This document shows, piece after piece, positions 31,732 through 37,580 of a DNA stretch of 39,966 nucleotides (position 1 is its first letter; each line of letters starts with the position of its first letter). Below the pieces are notes generated by a model that did no database searches, was not told the DNA's origin, and was given only the letters and a program-made list of their open reading frames with translations. This stretch comes from a virus. The translations under genes and the position numbers were made by a program. The stretch spans positions 1 through 39,966 of IMG/VR virus record IMGVR_UViG_3300027782_000005; one strand, 5' to 3'.

Positions 31732-32090
31732 TAATCAAATGGTATCCCTACAGTATACCTGTTATCACCACAAAGATGGCTAAGAATGAGTTTGGGGAGT
31801 TCTTATTCTTCCCTAGTCCTAGGATCTTAGTATCAGAAGACATCCAAGGTAGTATACTCTCTAGTACTCTCTTACATGAAATACTAGAAATGATTAATGA
31901 AGTACATGATTTAGGACTAACTGAGTCAAAGATAAGGACTCTAGAGGTATCCCTTAGCCAAATCGTAGGGGAGAACCCTGATCTGTGTGTCTTTCCCAAG
32001 AAGCCGCCAGAATGCCCTCAGGGCGATTCAGGAGACGAAGATGGGTCTCGACTGCCTTTGAGTCCACGGAGCGATCCTGAGGCATCCTAG
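31719..32090 (+). CDS. Hypothetical protein with HEILE motif, atypical codon use (123 aa)
   Basis: The segment STLLHEILEMINEVHDLGLTESKIRTLEVSLSQIV resembles short phage proteins whose HExxH/HExxE helix looks like a metallopeptidase helix. Only His-Glu and a later Glu are seen here, so activity is uncertain. The middle of the gene is rich in CTA, TTA, ATA and AGG codons, unlike its neighbours, and contains a degenerate palindrome (31817-31832, 13 of 16 matches). The C-terminal third is Pro/Asp/Ser-rich. No good ribosome-binding site is seen, and coupling to the upstream gene is likely. Confidence 0.55.
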   Translation: MGDLVIKWYPYSIPVITTKMAKNEFGEFLFFPSPRILVSEDIQGSILSSTLLHEILEMINEVHDLGLTESKIRTLEVSLSQIVGENPDLCVFPKKPPECPQGDSGDEDGSRLPLSPRSDPEAS

Positions 32091-32451
32091 CCCCCTTAAA
32101 AGGCAAGCCCGTTGACAACCTGCGGTGCAGTTTGAGGGTACGACAGGTTTTGGAGAAAAAATCTGAAGGGGCTTAATTGATTCACAGGGCGCGCACACCC
32201 CCCGTGGGGGTACCCCGCAGCCGCGCCGTGGGCAGCCGATGGCAGCGCCCTATGCATAGCCAACGGATAGCCAATGGATAGCCGCGCGTTATGCAATGGC
32301 TATGCATTAGGCGGGTTATCGGGCTAATTCCGGGTTGCCGTTATCGGTACCTGTAGCCGGGCTAGTTATGCGGACGTTCGCCAGGGCGCATGGTCAGTCT
32401 GTACCTACCCGTTTATTTGTGAAATATTTCCATCCGATTCCATGCAGTTAC

Positions 32452-32480
32452 TTGACGGCGCGGCATTCATGGTTTAAGAT
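32452..32480 (+). promoter_or_regulatory. Sigma70-type promoter for the GC-rich first early gene
   Basis: TTGACG, 17-bp spacer, TAAGAT, 28 bp before palindrome 32509-32524. It is well placed as a left-end early promoter. Confidence 0.65.
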
Positions 32481-32508
32481 ACGCAAGTCAGCCAACCGAG
32501 GCGGGAAA

Positions 32509-32524
32509 TTCTAGGATCCTAGAA
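32509..32524. repeat. Palindrome copy before the GC-rich early gene
   Basis: A full 16-mer, 28 bp after a sigma70 -10 box and 39 nt before the ATG at 32564. Confidence 0.95.
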
Positions 32525-32563
32525 ACCGACCAAGGCGCTGACAAACTGAAAGAGGATGACACT

Positions 32564-33259
32564 ATGACTACGAAAGCCACTAAGAAGTCCGCAGCACCGA
32601 TCGCCCTCCCTGCCGCAGTCGCTTCGCTTGCTGCCAAGGTGGACGCAACGATGCCGAAGTCTGCCATGTCTTGCCGCGGCTACGGTGCCACCATCAAGGC
32701 GGGAATCGTGTCCGTTCTGACCCACGCCGAAGCCGCTCATTCTGCCGGGATGAAGGTAGCCACCGGGCTAGCCGAACTGTTTGTGATGGAGCCATGGACG
32801 ATCAGTGGTCATAAGGATGCCACACAATGGGCGCTAGCCTTGCTGACCGAGGCGCTGCCGACTGCCGGACAGTCAACCAAGTACGCATGGGTTGACGCTG
32901 CGGTAGCCCGGTGTGCTATCGTGGCGGATGGGACGCTCGACATTGCAGACTTCCCGATGGATACGCTGCGCGTGGCAGGGTCACGGATGGCAACGGGTCA
33001 CGATCCGGTCAAGGTAGTCGAATTGGCAAAGAAACTCGCAGCGAATCCCGACCTGCGAAACGCCAAGGGTAGCATTGACCCGGTCAAGGCAGCCAAGGCA
33101 GCCAAGGGCAAGAGTACGGAATTGACCCGGATGGACATGATTAAGGCTATCCGGTCATGTGCTAATCGATACGCTCCGAATGACGCGCAAGGTGCCTACG
33201 AATTGCTCCGCGATGCTGCGGAAAGCCAATTGGTAGTAGTGAACGGCGCCAAGGCATAA
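32564..33259 (+). CDS. GC-rich first early protein of unknown function (231 aa)
   Basis: This Ala-rich, mildly basic protein (MTTKATKKSAAPIALPAAVASLAAKVDATMPK) is not recognised. Its third codon positions are visibly richer in G/C than those of the rest of the genome. It stands alone: a strong sigma70 promoter and palindrome copy lie upstream, while a palindrome copy and a terminator hairpin lie 4 and about 25 nt downstream. It would be among the first proteins made after DNA entry, the position where T7 encodes anti-host factors such as gp0.3. That role is inference from position. Confidence 0.75.
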   Translation: MTTKATKKSAAPIALPAAVASLAAKVDATMPKSAMSCRGYGATIKAGIVSVLTHAEAAHSAGMKVATGLAELFVMEPWTISGHKDATQWALALLTEALPTAGQSTKYAWVDAAVARCAIVADGTLDIADFPMDTLRVAGSRMATGHDPVKVVELAKKLAANPDLRNAKGSIDPVKAAKAAKGKSTELTRMDMIKAIRSCANRYAPNDAQGAYELLRDAAESQLVVVNGAKA

Positions 33260-33262
33260 GGA

Positions 33263-33278
33263 TTCTAGGATCCTAGAA
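33263..33278. repeat. Palindrome copy after the GC-rich early gene
   Basis: A full 16-mer, 3 nt after the stop codon and directly before the terminator hairpin; no gene starts right after it. Confidence 0.95.
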
Positions 33279-33283
33279 ACGAT

Positions 33284-33318
33284 AGCCCCGGTTGCCCGTA
33301 AGGGTAGCCGGGGTTATT
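33284..33318 (+). terminator. Intrinsic terminator after the GC-rich first early gene
   Basis: A 12-bp stem (CCCCGGTTGCCC and GGGTAGCCGGGG, with G-U pairs) has a GTAA tetraloop, followed by TTATTTC. It ends the single-gene transcript starting at about 32486. Confidence 0.7.
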
Positions 33319-33350
33319 TCATGGGCAGAAATCCAGGATTAGCCCAGCTA

Positions 33351-33420
33351 TGCGTCCTAATAATTAGCCCGGCTATTGGTCTTATAATTTGACGCGCCAA
33401 CCCGGAATGCGTCCTAATAA
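33351..33420. repeat. 13-bp direct repeat TGCGTCCTAATAA, two copies
   Basis: Exact copies lie at 33351-33363 and 33408-33420, 57 bp apart. The intervening bases repeat variants of TTAGCCCGGCTA. No function is evident. Confidence 0.7.
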
Positions 33421-33431
33421 AAAATCCTGCC

Positions 33432-33555
33432 ACTATCATTCACTATCAACGGGGTACCCTCTTCGGGCATGACTATCATCTACTGTCATACGGGGTACCC
33501 TCTTCGGGCATGACTATCATATCTACTGTCATCGGGGCGCCCTCCTCGGGCATGA
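33432..33555. repeat. Three tandem repeats of about 41 bp
   Basis: Units start at 33432, 33472 and 33513. Each has ACTATCAT..., then CGGGG(T/C)(A/G)CCCTC, then TCGGGCATG. The third unit differs in the loop of the GC block (GCGCCC for GTACCC) and has TCC for TCT. Iterons for replication, packaging or a regulator are all possible. Confidence 0.8.
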
Positions 33556-33564
33556 CACGAGATC

Positions 33565-33580
33565 TTCTAGGATCCTAGAC
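33565..33580. repeat. Palindrome copy in the noncoding region
   Basis: A 14-bp core with C replacing the last A of the 16-mer. It lies between the tandem repeats and the AT-rich tract, away from any gene start. Confidence 0.9.
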
Positions 33581-33800
33581 TTTCGTATGCTTTAGGGTAT
33601 GCCCTGTAGTAAACTAGTAGTTACCTATAGATATCCCTGAGTCCTTATATAAGACTCTAATAGAGAATAGATATAAGACTAAGAGAAGTACTACTTAGGT
33701 ATAGACCTAGGACTACTTAGGTTATACTAGGTATATATACAGGGATCCAACAGGTAGTCGTTGTAATATTCCTAACTTGTGTGACTTTCTCCACATAGTC
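33581..33800. other. AT-rich, CTAG-rich noncoding tract, candidate origin
   Basis: The tract is rich in TATA and CTAG strings, with small inverted repeats such as GAGTC...GACTC around TTATATAA, and a direct repeat ACTACTTAGGT at 33690-33700 and 33712-33722. It contrasts sharply with the GC-rich repeats beside it. AT-rich origins are known in T7; that this is one is inference. Confidence 0.4.
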
Positions 33801-33826
33801 CAAACAATTTGTACTTTCCTACGCTA

Positions 33827-33854
33827 TTGACAAGAAACAAATCAATGGTACAAT
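33827..33854 (+). promoter_or_regulatory. Sigma70-type promoter of the main early operon
   Basis: TTGACA, 16-bp spacer, TACAAT with TGG before it (extended -10). The downstream bases GGGCGCA and AGAGG recur in the promoter at 37494. It is 37 bp before palindrome 33892-33907. Confidence 0.75.
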
Positions 33855-33891
33855 GGGCGCAGATCCAAGAGGCTCCTGCTCGTTGCAGGTC

Positions 33892-33907
33892 TTCTAGGAT
33901 CCTAGAA
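33892..33907. repeat. Palindrome copy before gene 33929
   Basis: A full 16-mer between the main early promoter and the hairpin leader of the first small early gene. Confidence 0.95.
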
Positions 33908-33908
33908 A

Positions 33909-33923
33909 GTTCTCGAAAGGAAC
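33909..33923 (+). promoter_or_regulatory. Leader hairpin with ribosome-binding site in loop (gene 33929)
   Basis: Arms GTTC and GAAC flank the loop TCGAAAG, directly after palindrome 33892-33907. Confidence 0.5.
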
Positions 33924-33928
33924 TCACA

Positions 33929-34150
33929 ATGGAGACTGATATTTACCGTGGTATGTCTGAAATAGAGATCGCCCGTGTACAAGGTAGGGCAGAAGAACGC
34001 ACCCATATTCGCCGTATGGTGGCGTGTCCTATTGGAACGCTTCAACAGTTACAGGATCAGTCTATCAAAGATGGCACCGATTATTGCGTTGTACTCAGCG
34101 GCGTTATCGCTCAACTTCAAATCTGCGTCAGAGAACGCTCTCTAACTTAA
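33929..34150 (+). CDS. Early protein of unknown function (73 aa)
   Basis: The start MSEIEIARVQGRAEERTHIRR-containing protein (METDIYRG...) is helical and charged in its first half, with two Cys later; no family is recognised. The frame is open further upstream, but ATG 33929 follows the standard leader: promoter, palindrome (33892-33907), then GTTC-TCGAAAG-GAAC with the ribosome-binding site. The stop TAA is followed immediately by the next palindrome copy. It is the first gene of the main early operon. Confidence 0.7.
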   Translation: METDIYRGMSEIEIARVQGRAEERTHIRRMVACPIGTLQQLQDQSIKDGTDYCVVLSGVIAQLQICVRERSLT

Positions 34151-34166
34151 TTCTAGGATCCTAGAA
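34151..34166. repeat. Palindrome copy before gene 34178
   Basis: A full 16-mer starting on the base after the TAA of the previous gene. It runs directly into AAGGAAC, the next ribosome-binding site. Confidence 0.95.
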
Positions 34167-34177
34167 AGGAACCCACC

Positions 34178-34435
34178 ATGCAACTCCCAAACCCAAAACA
34201 CACTTATGAACCGCGTACCTATACGGAAGCAGAACGCCTTGATGACATGATGAAGGCGGGGCGAATGGCAAAGTCTCATGCTATTGCTGATGAGCGCAAG
34301 CGTATCAAGGAAGAACTGTTCTTCACTACTCACGCTTTGTTCATTCTCGCACAGAACATGGAAAATCAGGGCATCAACACCGTTGCTGAGTTTCTCAAAA
34401 CCGCTGTTAAGAAGATCGAAAACGCCACTAACTAA
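34178..34435 (+). CDS. Early protein of unknown function (85 aa)
   Basis: This is a helical, charged protein (YTEAERLDDMMKAGRMAKSHAIADERKRIKEEL) with a Phe/Leu-rich middle (FFTTHALFILAQNM). It resembles the preceding protein in having an Ala/Glu/Arg-rich helix with ADERKRIKEE versus GRAEERTHIRR, so the two could be distant paralogues, though this is weak. It is flanked on both sides by palindrome copies, abutting stop-to-palindrome at both ends. The ribosome-binding site is AAAGGAAC directly after the palindrome. Confidence 0.7.
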   Translation: MQLPNPKHTYEPRTYTEAERLDDMMKAGRMAKSHAIADERKRIKEELFFTTHALFILAQNMENQGINTVAEFLKTAVKKIENATN

Positions 34436-34451
34436 TTCTAGGATCCTAGAA
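34436..34451. repeat. Palindrome copy before gene 34474
   Basis: A full 16-mer starting on the base after the TAA of the previous gene, 22 nt before the next ATG. Confidence 0.95.
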
Positions 34452-34473
34452 AAACACTCTCGAAAGGAACAAA

Positions 34474-34887
34474 ATGAAGATTGATATTAAAACTCGTTGG
34501 ATCGCCGCTCTCCGCTCAGGGGAGTACAAGCAAGGACACCACACCCTTCACTCAAAGGACGGCTGCTTCTGCCCGTTGGGGGTCCTCTGTGACCTCTTCG
34601 CCAAGGAGTTCGACATCAAGTGGGAGGAACGAGAGACTCGTATCGGGTCTGGCAGCAAATTCTTTACTGTCATGGCGTTGCAGCACAAGTACAACAACGG
34701 TGAGAATTTCTATTCGGTTGCTGTACCTCAATCACCTGTTTCAGAATGGGCATCGATGCTATCTAATCCGATGCTCCATGTAACTACGAAGGAAGGTGTT
34801 CGCAAGGAGTATCATATGTCAGAGATCAACGATCACCTTAAATTGACCTTTGCTCAGATCGCAGACATCATTAAGGAGCAACTGTAA
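34474..34887 (+). CDS. Conserved phage/plasmid-type early protein (137 aa)
   Basis: The protein has TRWIAALRSGEYKQGHHTLHSKDGCFCPLGVLCDLF at the start, VPQSPVSEWASML in the centre and INDHLKLTFAQIADIIKEQL at the end. This is a layout I recognise from many phage and plasmid proteins of unknown function (KWIxALRSGxYxQG...CCLGVLCDL...LNDxGxxFxxIAxxIE). Cys pairs near residues 32-40 might bind metal. The leader has palindrome 34436-34451 and a CTCGAAAGGAAC site. The stop overlaps the next ATG by one base. Confidence 0.75.
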   Translation: MKIDIKTRWIAALRSGEYKQGHHTLHSKDGCFCPLGVLCDLFAKEFDIKWEERETRIGSGSKFFTVMALQHKYNNGENFYSVAVPQSPVSEWASMLSNPMLHVTTKEGVRKEYHMSEINDHLKLTFAQIADIIKEQL

Positions 34888-35111
34888 TGGTACTTCCGTT
34901 TTATCACACCATCGTTTACAAAGGCGTACCAAGACGCAACACCATTGCGTGTCATTGTGGTCGTTCTTTGTCAAAGGATACGGCGCGTGAACTCGGCGCG
35001 GAGCAACTCAAGCGTTTTCGCGAGATGGATCGACACGCTGATTACTTTATGCAAATGTTTCAAGTAGTCGAAAGCGTTGGCTTTGAAATTGATTTGGAGG
35101 ACAAACAATGA
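34887..35111 (+). CDS. Early protein of unknown function (74 aa)
   Basis: This protein has a short CHCG motif (NTIACHCGRSLS) after a beta-like start, followed by a helix (TARELGAEQLKRFREMDRHADYFMQMF) and an acidic end. It is not recognised; one Cys pair alone does not define a zinc site. The TAATG overlap with the previous gene and the ATGA overlap with the next place it in a coupled chain with no palindrome in between. Confidence 0.65.
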   Translation: MVLPFYHTIVYKGVPRRNTIACHCGRSLSKDTARELGAEQLKRFREMDRHADYFMQMFQVVESVGFEIDLEDKQ

Positions 35112-35281
35112 AAACACACACAATCATCATTCTTCCTGACGGTGAAACTTGGAACACACTTAATGGGTGTCAGATCGTTGTTATTACTGACGAACATTTT
35201 AAGGATCTTTGCAACGATCAAATCAATGCGTGTAATGTTCAACCAATCGCAACCATTGCGGTTTATACGGAGGATAAATAA
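35108..35281 (+). CDS. Small early protein (57 aa)
   Basis: The reading frame MKTHTIIILPDGETWNTLNGCQIVVITDEHFKD... ends AVYTEDK. It starts in an ATGA overlap and ends in TAATG with the next gene. GGAGG near its 3' end serves the next start. Sequence alternates beta-like hydrophobic stretches (TIIILP, QIVVIT, ATIAVYT), consistent with a tiny beta-rich fold. No family is recognised. The coupled overlaps on both sides and a good upstream site (TTGGAGGAC) support translation. Confidence 0.65.
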   Translation: MKTHTIIILPDGETWNTLNGCQIVVITDEHFKDLCNDQINACNVQPIATIAVYTEDK

Positions 35282-35487
35282 TGCATACCCGCACCAAGAT
35301 TATCTTAGGTAGCAAGCGCGCACTCAGCCTGTCTATTGACAATCTGTTTATTTCGCGTACAATACACGCTCCAAAGCCTTTCATGCATGACTGCGAGTTG
35401 TGCGAGGCGGGTGGAGAAGAATACTGTGACGCGTGTCGCAGTAGTGTTTCTAGGATCCTAGAAGATTCACGAAAGGAATCAGCATGA
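35281..35487 (+). CDS. Small early protein with four-Cys zinc-ribbon-like motif (68 aa)
   Basis: The motif CELCEAGGEEYCDAC (C-x2-C-x8-C-x2-C) near residues 38-52 suggests a small zinc ribbon. A strong GGAGG precedes ATG 35281, which overlaps the previous stop. Unusually, the frame reads through palindrome copy 35448-35463 (encoding SRILE) and stops in an ATGA overlap with the next gene. It also contains a complete TTGACA/TACAAT promoter at 35336-35363. Either the last 15 residues are incidental or gene and control element genuinely overlap. Confidence 0.55.
   Translation: MHTRTKIILGSKRALSLSIDNLFISRTIHAPKPFMHDCELCEAGGEEYCDACRSSVSRILEDSRKESA
35336..35363 (+). promoter_or_regulatory. Sigma70-type promoter within the zinc-ribbon-like gene
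   Basis: TTGACA, 16-bp spacer, TACAAT, 84 bp before palindrome 35448-35463. It would restart early transcription for the 35484 gene onwards. Confidence 0.65.
35448..35463. repeat. Palindrome copy before gene 35484
   Basis: A full 16-mer inside the 3' end of the zinc-ribbon-like frame, where it reads SRILE. Confidence 0.95.
35464..35480 (+). promoter_or_regulatory. Leader hairpin with ribosome-binding site in loop (gene 35484)
   Basis: Five-base arms GATTC and GAATC flank the loop ACGAAAG, directly after palindrome 35448-35463. Confidence 0.5.
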
Positions 35488-35876
35488 AGACTGTAATAGA
35501 CCGCATCCGTGATTTGGTACCACACCTCTCAGACCAAGGCTTTTTCAGAGAAGCAGACATCGTAGAGTTGTGGCTTGAGAACACCTCAGAGATCACCTTC
35601 GATAACATCAACAAGTTAGAGTGGCGTCATGTCTACCACACCCTACACGCTGACCTCGACTACATCGGGGAAGCCTTGGATGATGTAGGCAATGAGGCAA
35701 ACGAGAAGGCTCATATCAAGGAGGCTCCTTCTCCAACTGTTACTACGCCTTACGCTGCCTGTGCCTGTTGCAACGATGCTACATTTGCTCAGATTGTTGT
35801 GGATCGTATCGTTGATTCGGAATCGTTTTACATTCTCCTCGCAACCGCATTGAAAGGACGCCTCCGTGCTTACTGA
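35484..35876 (+). CDS. Early protein of unknown function (130 aa)
   Basis: This protein has an acidic, helical N-terminal half (IRDLVPHLSDQGFFREADIVELWLENTSEITFDNI...YHTLHADLDYIGEALDDVG), then CACCND and a C-terminal helix. It is not recognised. The leader contains palindrome 35448-35463 and a 5-bp arm hairpin (GATTC/GAATC) with GAAAGG in the loop. A host-type promoter lies 84 bp before the palindrome. It overlaps the next start (GTG) by 11 nt. Confidence 0.7.
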   Translation: MKTVIDRIRDLVPHLSDQGFFREADIVELWLENTSEITFDNINKLEWRHVYHTLHADLDYIGEALDDVGNEANEKAHIKEAPSPTVTTPYAACACCNDATFAQIVVDRIVDSESFYILLATALKGRLRAY

Positions 35877-36234
35877 AATCCAACGCAAGATTGTCTGTGA
35901 TTGTCTACATTCCCGCATCCTCATTCTTGAGGATCAAGCGGAGGGTATTGGTGGTGGAGATTATGTCCACTCCATTCAACTTGAGATCGAAGATCTGAAG
36001 GTCATTCAGAAACAGTTTCTTCCCATTGCGGGGTCGTGGGCTGCCTACTTCGATACCGGAGAGAAGCAGCGCACTACCAACTCCTGCCGCTTTGCTACCA
36101 AAGAGGAAGCAGAGGCTCACGGCTTTGAGTTGATGAGCAGGTGGATGCTTGCTCGTGCCTTTGAGGTACGCAAGGAGTTAGATGTCCCGAATGCCATTGC
36201 TGATCTTAAGACAGGTCAGGTGGCGATGCTTTGA
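35866..36234 (+). CDS. Early protein of unknown function (122 aa)
   Basis: The start is GTG 35866, with GAAAGGAC 9 nt upstream inside the previous gene. The protein has a helical N-terminal half (SRILILEDQAEGIGGGDYVHSIQLEIEDLKVIQKQF), then a compact segment, RFATKEEAEAHGFELMSRWM. That segment resembles the short 'F.t..eA..yg..l..rW' element found in many small phage proteins. No specific function is known to me. The stop overlaps a tiny membrane protein by TTGA. Confidence 0.65.
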   Translation: MLTEIQRKIVCDCLHSRILILEDQAEGIGGGDYVHSIQLEIEDLKVIQKQFLPIAGSWAAYFDTGEKQRTTNSCRFATKEEAEAHGFELMSRWMLARAFEVRKELDVPNAIADLKTGQVAML

Positions 36235-36332
36235 CTGCCTTTGTCTTTATCGGATGGTGCATTTGCATCATCTTTTACCCTGCCCTTATGGTCGCGTTGA
36301 TCCTAGGGTATAACGACGAGTCCACTCACTAA
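36231..36332 (+). CDS. Tiny single-TM peptide (33 aa)
   Basis: The frame MTAFVFIGWCICIIFYP... starts with TTG in a TTGA overlap, with AGGTGG 9 nt upstream. Its hydrophobic run of about 25 residues ends in NDESTH, so it would insert in the inner membrane. The same TTGA coupling is used by rusA and the XhlA-like gene. The TAA is 3 nt before a palindrome copy, the same gene-end spacing as other early genes. This supports a real coding unit, but the length leaves room for doubt. Confidence 0.5.
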   Translation: MTAFVFIGWCICIIFYPALMVALILGYNDESTH

Positions 36333-36335
36333 TCT

Positions 36336-36351
36336 TTCTAGGATCCTAGAA
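36336..36351. repeat. First of two palindrome copies before the Gp88-like gene
   Basis: A full 16-mer, 3 nt after the stop of the tiny TM peptide and 13 bp from the second copy. Confidence 0.95.
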
Positions 36352-36364
36352 CTCAACGACGGGT

Positions 36365-36380
36365 TTCTAGGATCCTAGAA
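36365..36380. repeat. Second of two palindrome copies before the Gp88-like gene
   Basis: A full 16-mer. Centre-to-centre distance to the first copy is 29 bp, close to three helical turns, which would put two bound dimers on one face of the DNA. Confidence 0.95.
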
Positions 36381-36383
36381 AGT

Positions 36384-36400
36384 TTTTCTCGAAAGGAAAA
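36384..36400 (+). promoter_or_regulatory. Leader hairpin with ribosome-binding site in loop (Gp88-like gene)
   Basis: Five-base arms TTTTC and GAAAA flank the loop TCGAAAG, after the double palindrome. Confidence 0.45.
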
Positions 36401-36401
36401 T

Positions 36402-37241
36402 ATGCTAACTCTTCTTACAACATCAGGTATGCAAGTTCCAAATTGGGAAGCCCTTGAAGCCGCCTCGTGGATGGCTCACAGGGACTACCTCATGGGTTAT
36501 AAATTCCCGCGTCACTATCAAAAGTTACTGTCATCACCCGACAGCAACACCAAGTTCACCAAGGGCGGTGGCTTGCCCATCATCGGGCTTACCTTGGCTC
36601 CTGCGGGAATGTCGGGGTATCAACTCTGTCCGAATCGTTCGGCTGAGTGCGAGGCTGCTTGCCTTGGTGTAACCGCAGGTCGCTCTCGTTTCAGCAATGT
36701 TGTAGAGGCTCGGATCAAGAAGACCCGTTTCCTCATGGAATCGCCGTACTACTTCTTCCGTAATCTGTATCACGAACTAAACGCCGCCCGTGTTAAGTAC
36801 AAGAAGTTTGCCTTCCGTAGTAATGTCCTGAGTGACATACCTTGGGAAGATGTTGCGCCTGACATTTACAACTTCTCCGAGCATAACTACGACTACACTA
36901 AGAGTCTTGCTCGTGCATTACGCTCGTTGAGATTCAATTCTGCCATCAACCTGACCTTGTCATACTCCGGTAGGAATTGGCAGGACTGCGCTGAATACCT
37001 ACGCCAAGGTGGAAATGTTGCAATGGTATTCAAGGTTAAACGCGATGAACCCTTACCATTAACTTTTGTTCGTGGCTATAAAGAATGGCGTGTTATCAAC
37101 GGCGATGCGAATGATCGGCGCTATACAGATCCACTAACCGTTGGTGGTGCTATCGTTGGACTTCGGGCAAAGGGAAACATCGATATGAATTCCCCGTTTG
37201 TTGTAAACCCTAACAGGAGAACAGAATGCGAATCTATCTAA
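36402..37241 (+). CDS. Gp88-like phage protein of unknown function (279 aa)
   Basis: The largest early protein besides DUF932-like. Conserved-looking parts are GLTLAPAGMSGYQLCPNRSAECEAACLGVTAGR, VVEARIKKTRFLMESPYYFFRNLYHEL, FRSNVLSDIPWE and NYDYTKSLAR. This matches what I recall as the 'gene product 88' family of phages (three or four Cys, then AR.KT, SDi.WE, YDYTK). Its function is not established to my knowledge. It is preceded by two palindrome copies 13 bp apart and a leader with GAAAGG in a 5-bp arm hairpin, so it may be under the tightest control of the early genes. Confidence 0.7.
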   Translation: MLTLLTTSGMQVPNWEALEAASWMAHRDYLMGYKFPRHYQKLLSSPDSNTKFTKGGGLPIIGLTLAPAGMSGYQLCPNRSAECEAACLGVTAGRSRFSNVVEARIKKTRFLMESPYYFFRNLYHELNAARVKYKKFAFRSNVLSDIPWEDVAPDIYNFSEHNYDYTKSLARALRSLRFNSAINLTLSYSGRNWQDCAEYLRQGGNVAMVFKVKRDEPLPLTFVRGYKEWRVINGDANDRRYTDPLTVGGAIVGLRAKGNIDMNSPFVVNPNRRTECESI

Positions 37242-37489
37242 CAGTCACGACCGACAAAGGCGCCGGGTTTTATTCGGGCTTGGCTTCCTTGCAGGATGCG
37301 CGTTACATTACCGCGTACAGCGTCCTCAATGAAGACGGTGTAGCCATGCATCATGGGGACACTATTACCGAGGGCGTACACAAGGCGCTTGAAGATTTGA
37401 CTACTGCTATTGCTGCTTACGAAGACGCGTTGCGTGTTGACCGCATCCATCAAATCGCAGTTACTTTGTGGACAAATACAGAATTGTAA
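37226..37489 (+). CDS. Early protein of unknown function (87 aa)
   Basis: This protein starts with a beta hairpin-like segment (MRIYLTVTTDKGAGFYSG), has mid-region YSVLNEDGVAMHHGDT, and ends in a helix rich in Ala/Glu (VHKALEDLTTAIAAYEDALR). It is not recognised. ATG 37226 overlaps the previous gene by 16 nt with CAGGAGAAC upstream. It ends 4 nt before the next TTGACA box, closing this transcription unit. Confidence 0.65.
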   Translation: MRIYLTVTTDKGAGFYSGLASLQDARYITAYSVLNEDGVAMHHGDTITEGVHKALEDLTTAIAAYEDALRVDRIHQIAVTLWTNTEL

Positions 37490-37493
37490 ACGC

Positions 37494-37521
37494 TTGACAA
37501 CAACAGAATGTTTGGTACAAT
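37494..37521 (+). promoter_or_regulatory. Sigma70-type promoter of the acidic-protein gene
   Basis: TTGACA, 16-bp spacer, TACAAT with TGG before it, followed by TGGCGCA. It is near-identical in layout to the promoter at 33827 and is 41 bp before palindrome 37563-37578. Confidence 0.75.
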
Positions 37522-37562
37522 TGGCGCATGGATCAGAGGTGTTCGGAGCGTTTCCGAATATC

Positions 37563-37578
37563 TTCTAGGATCCTAGAA
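37563..37578. repeat. Palindrome copy before the acidic-protein gene
   Basis: A full 16-mer between promoter 37494-37521 and the hairpin leader. Confidence 0.95.
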
Positions 37579-37580
37579 AA

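Larger units (their letters stand above)
32091..32563. other. Noncoding, GC-rich segment between late and early genes
   Basis: No convincing gene lies here on either strand. It holds a GC-rich block (about 32185-32400) with C/G runs and repeated GGATAGCC and TATGCA strings. An inverted repeat (ATGCATAGCCA at 32252-32262, TGGCTATGCAT at 32297-32307) follows, then a sigma70 promoter (32452-32480) and palindrome copy 32509-32524. It marks the junction of late and early regions, so the physical genome end or terminal repeat may fall here or in 33260-33928. Confidence 0.6.
33260..33928. other. Noncoding region with terminator, repeats, AT-rich tract and promoter
   Basis: No credible gene is visible. 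In order: palindrome copy 33263-33278, terminator hairpin 33284-33318, a 13-base direct repeat (TGCGTCCTAATAA), three tandem repeats of about 41 bp (33432-33555), palindrome copy 33565-33580, an AT- and CTAG-rich tract (33581-33800), a sigma70 promoter (33827-33854) and palindrome copy 33892-33907 before the first small early gene. It is a candidate for the left genome end, replication origin or packaging site. Confidence 0.6.

Noticed and set aside
32096-32296. Minus-strand frame in the GC-rich noncoding junction
   Set aside because: Composition follows GC runs and repeats; there is no ribosome-binding site or protein pattern.
1157-33750. Selection on GGATCC (BamHI) sites as the reason for the palindrome
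   Set aside because: GGATCC also occurs at many places inside genes (for example near 9093, 11655, 18189, 25355), so it is neither avoided nor confined to the palindromes.
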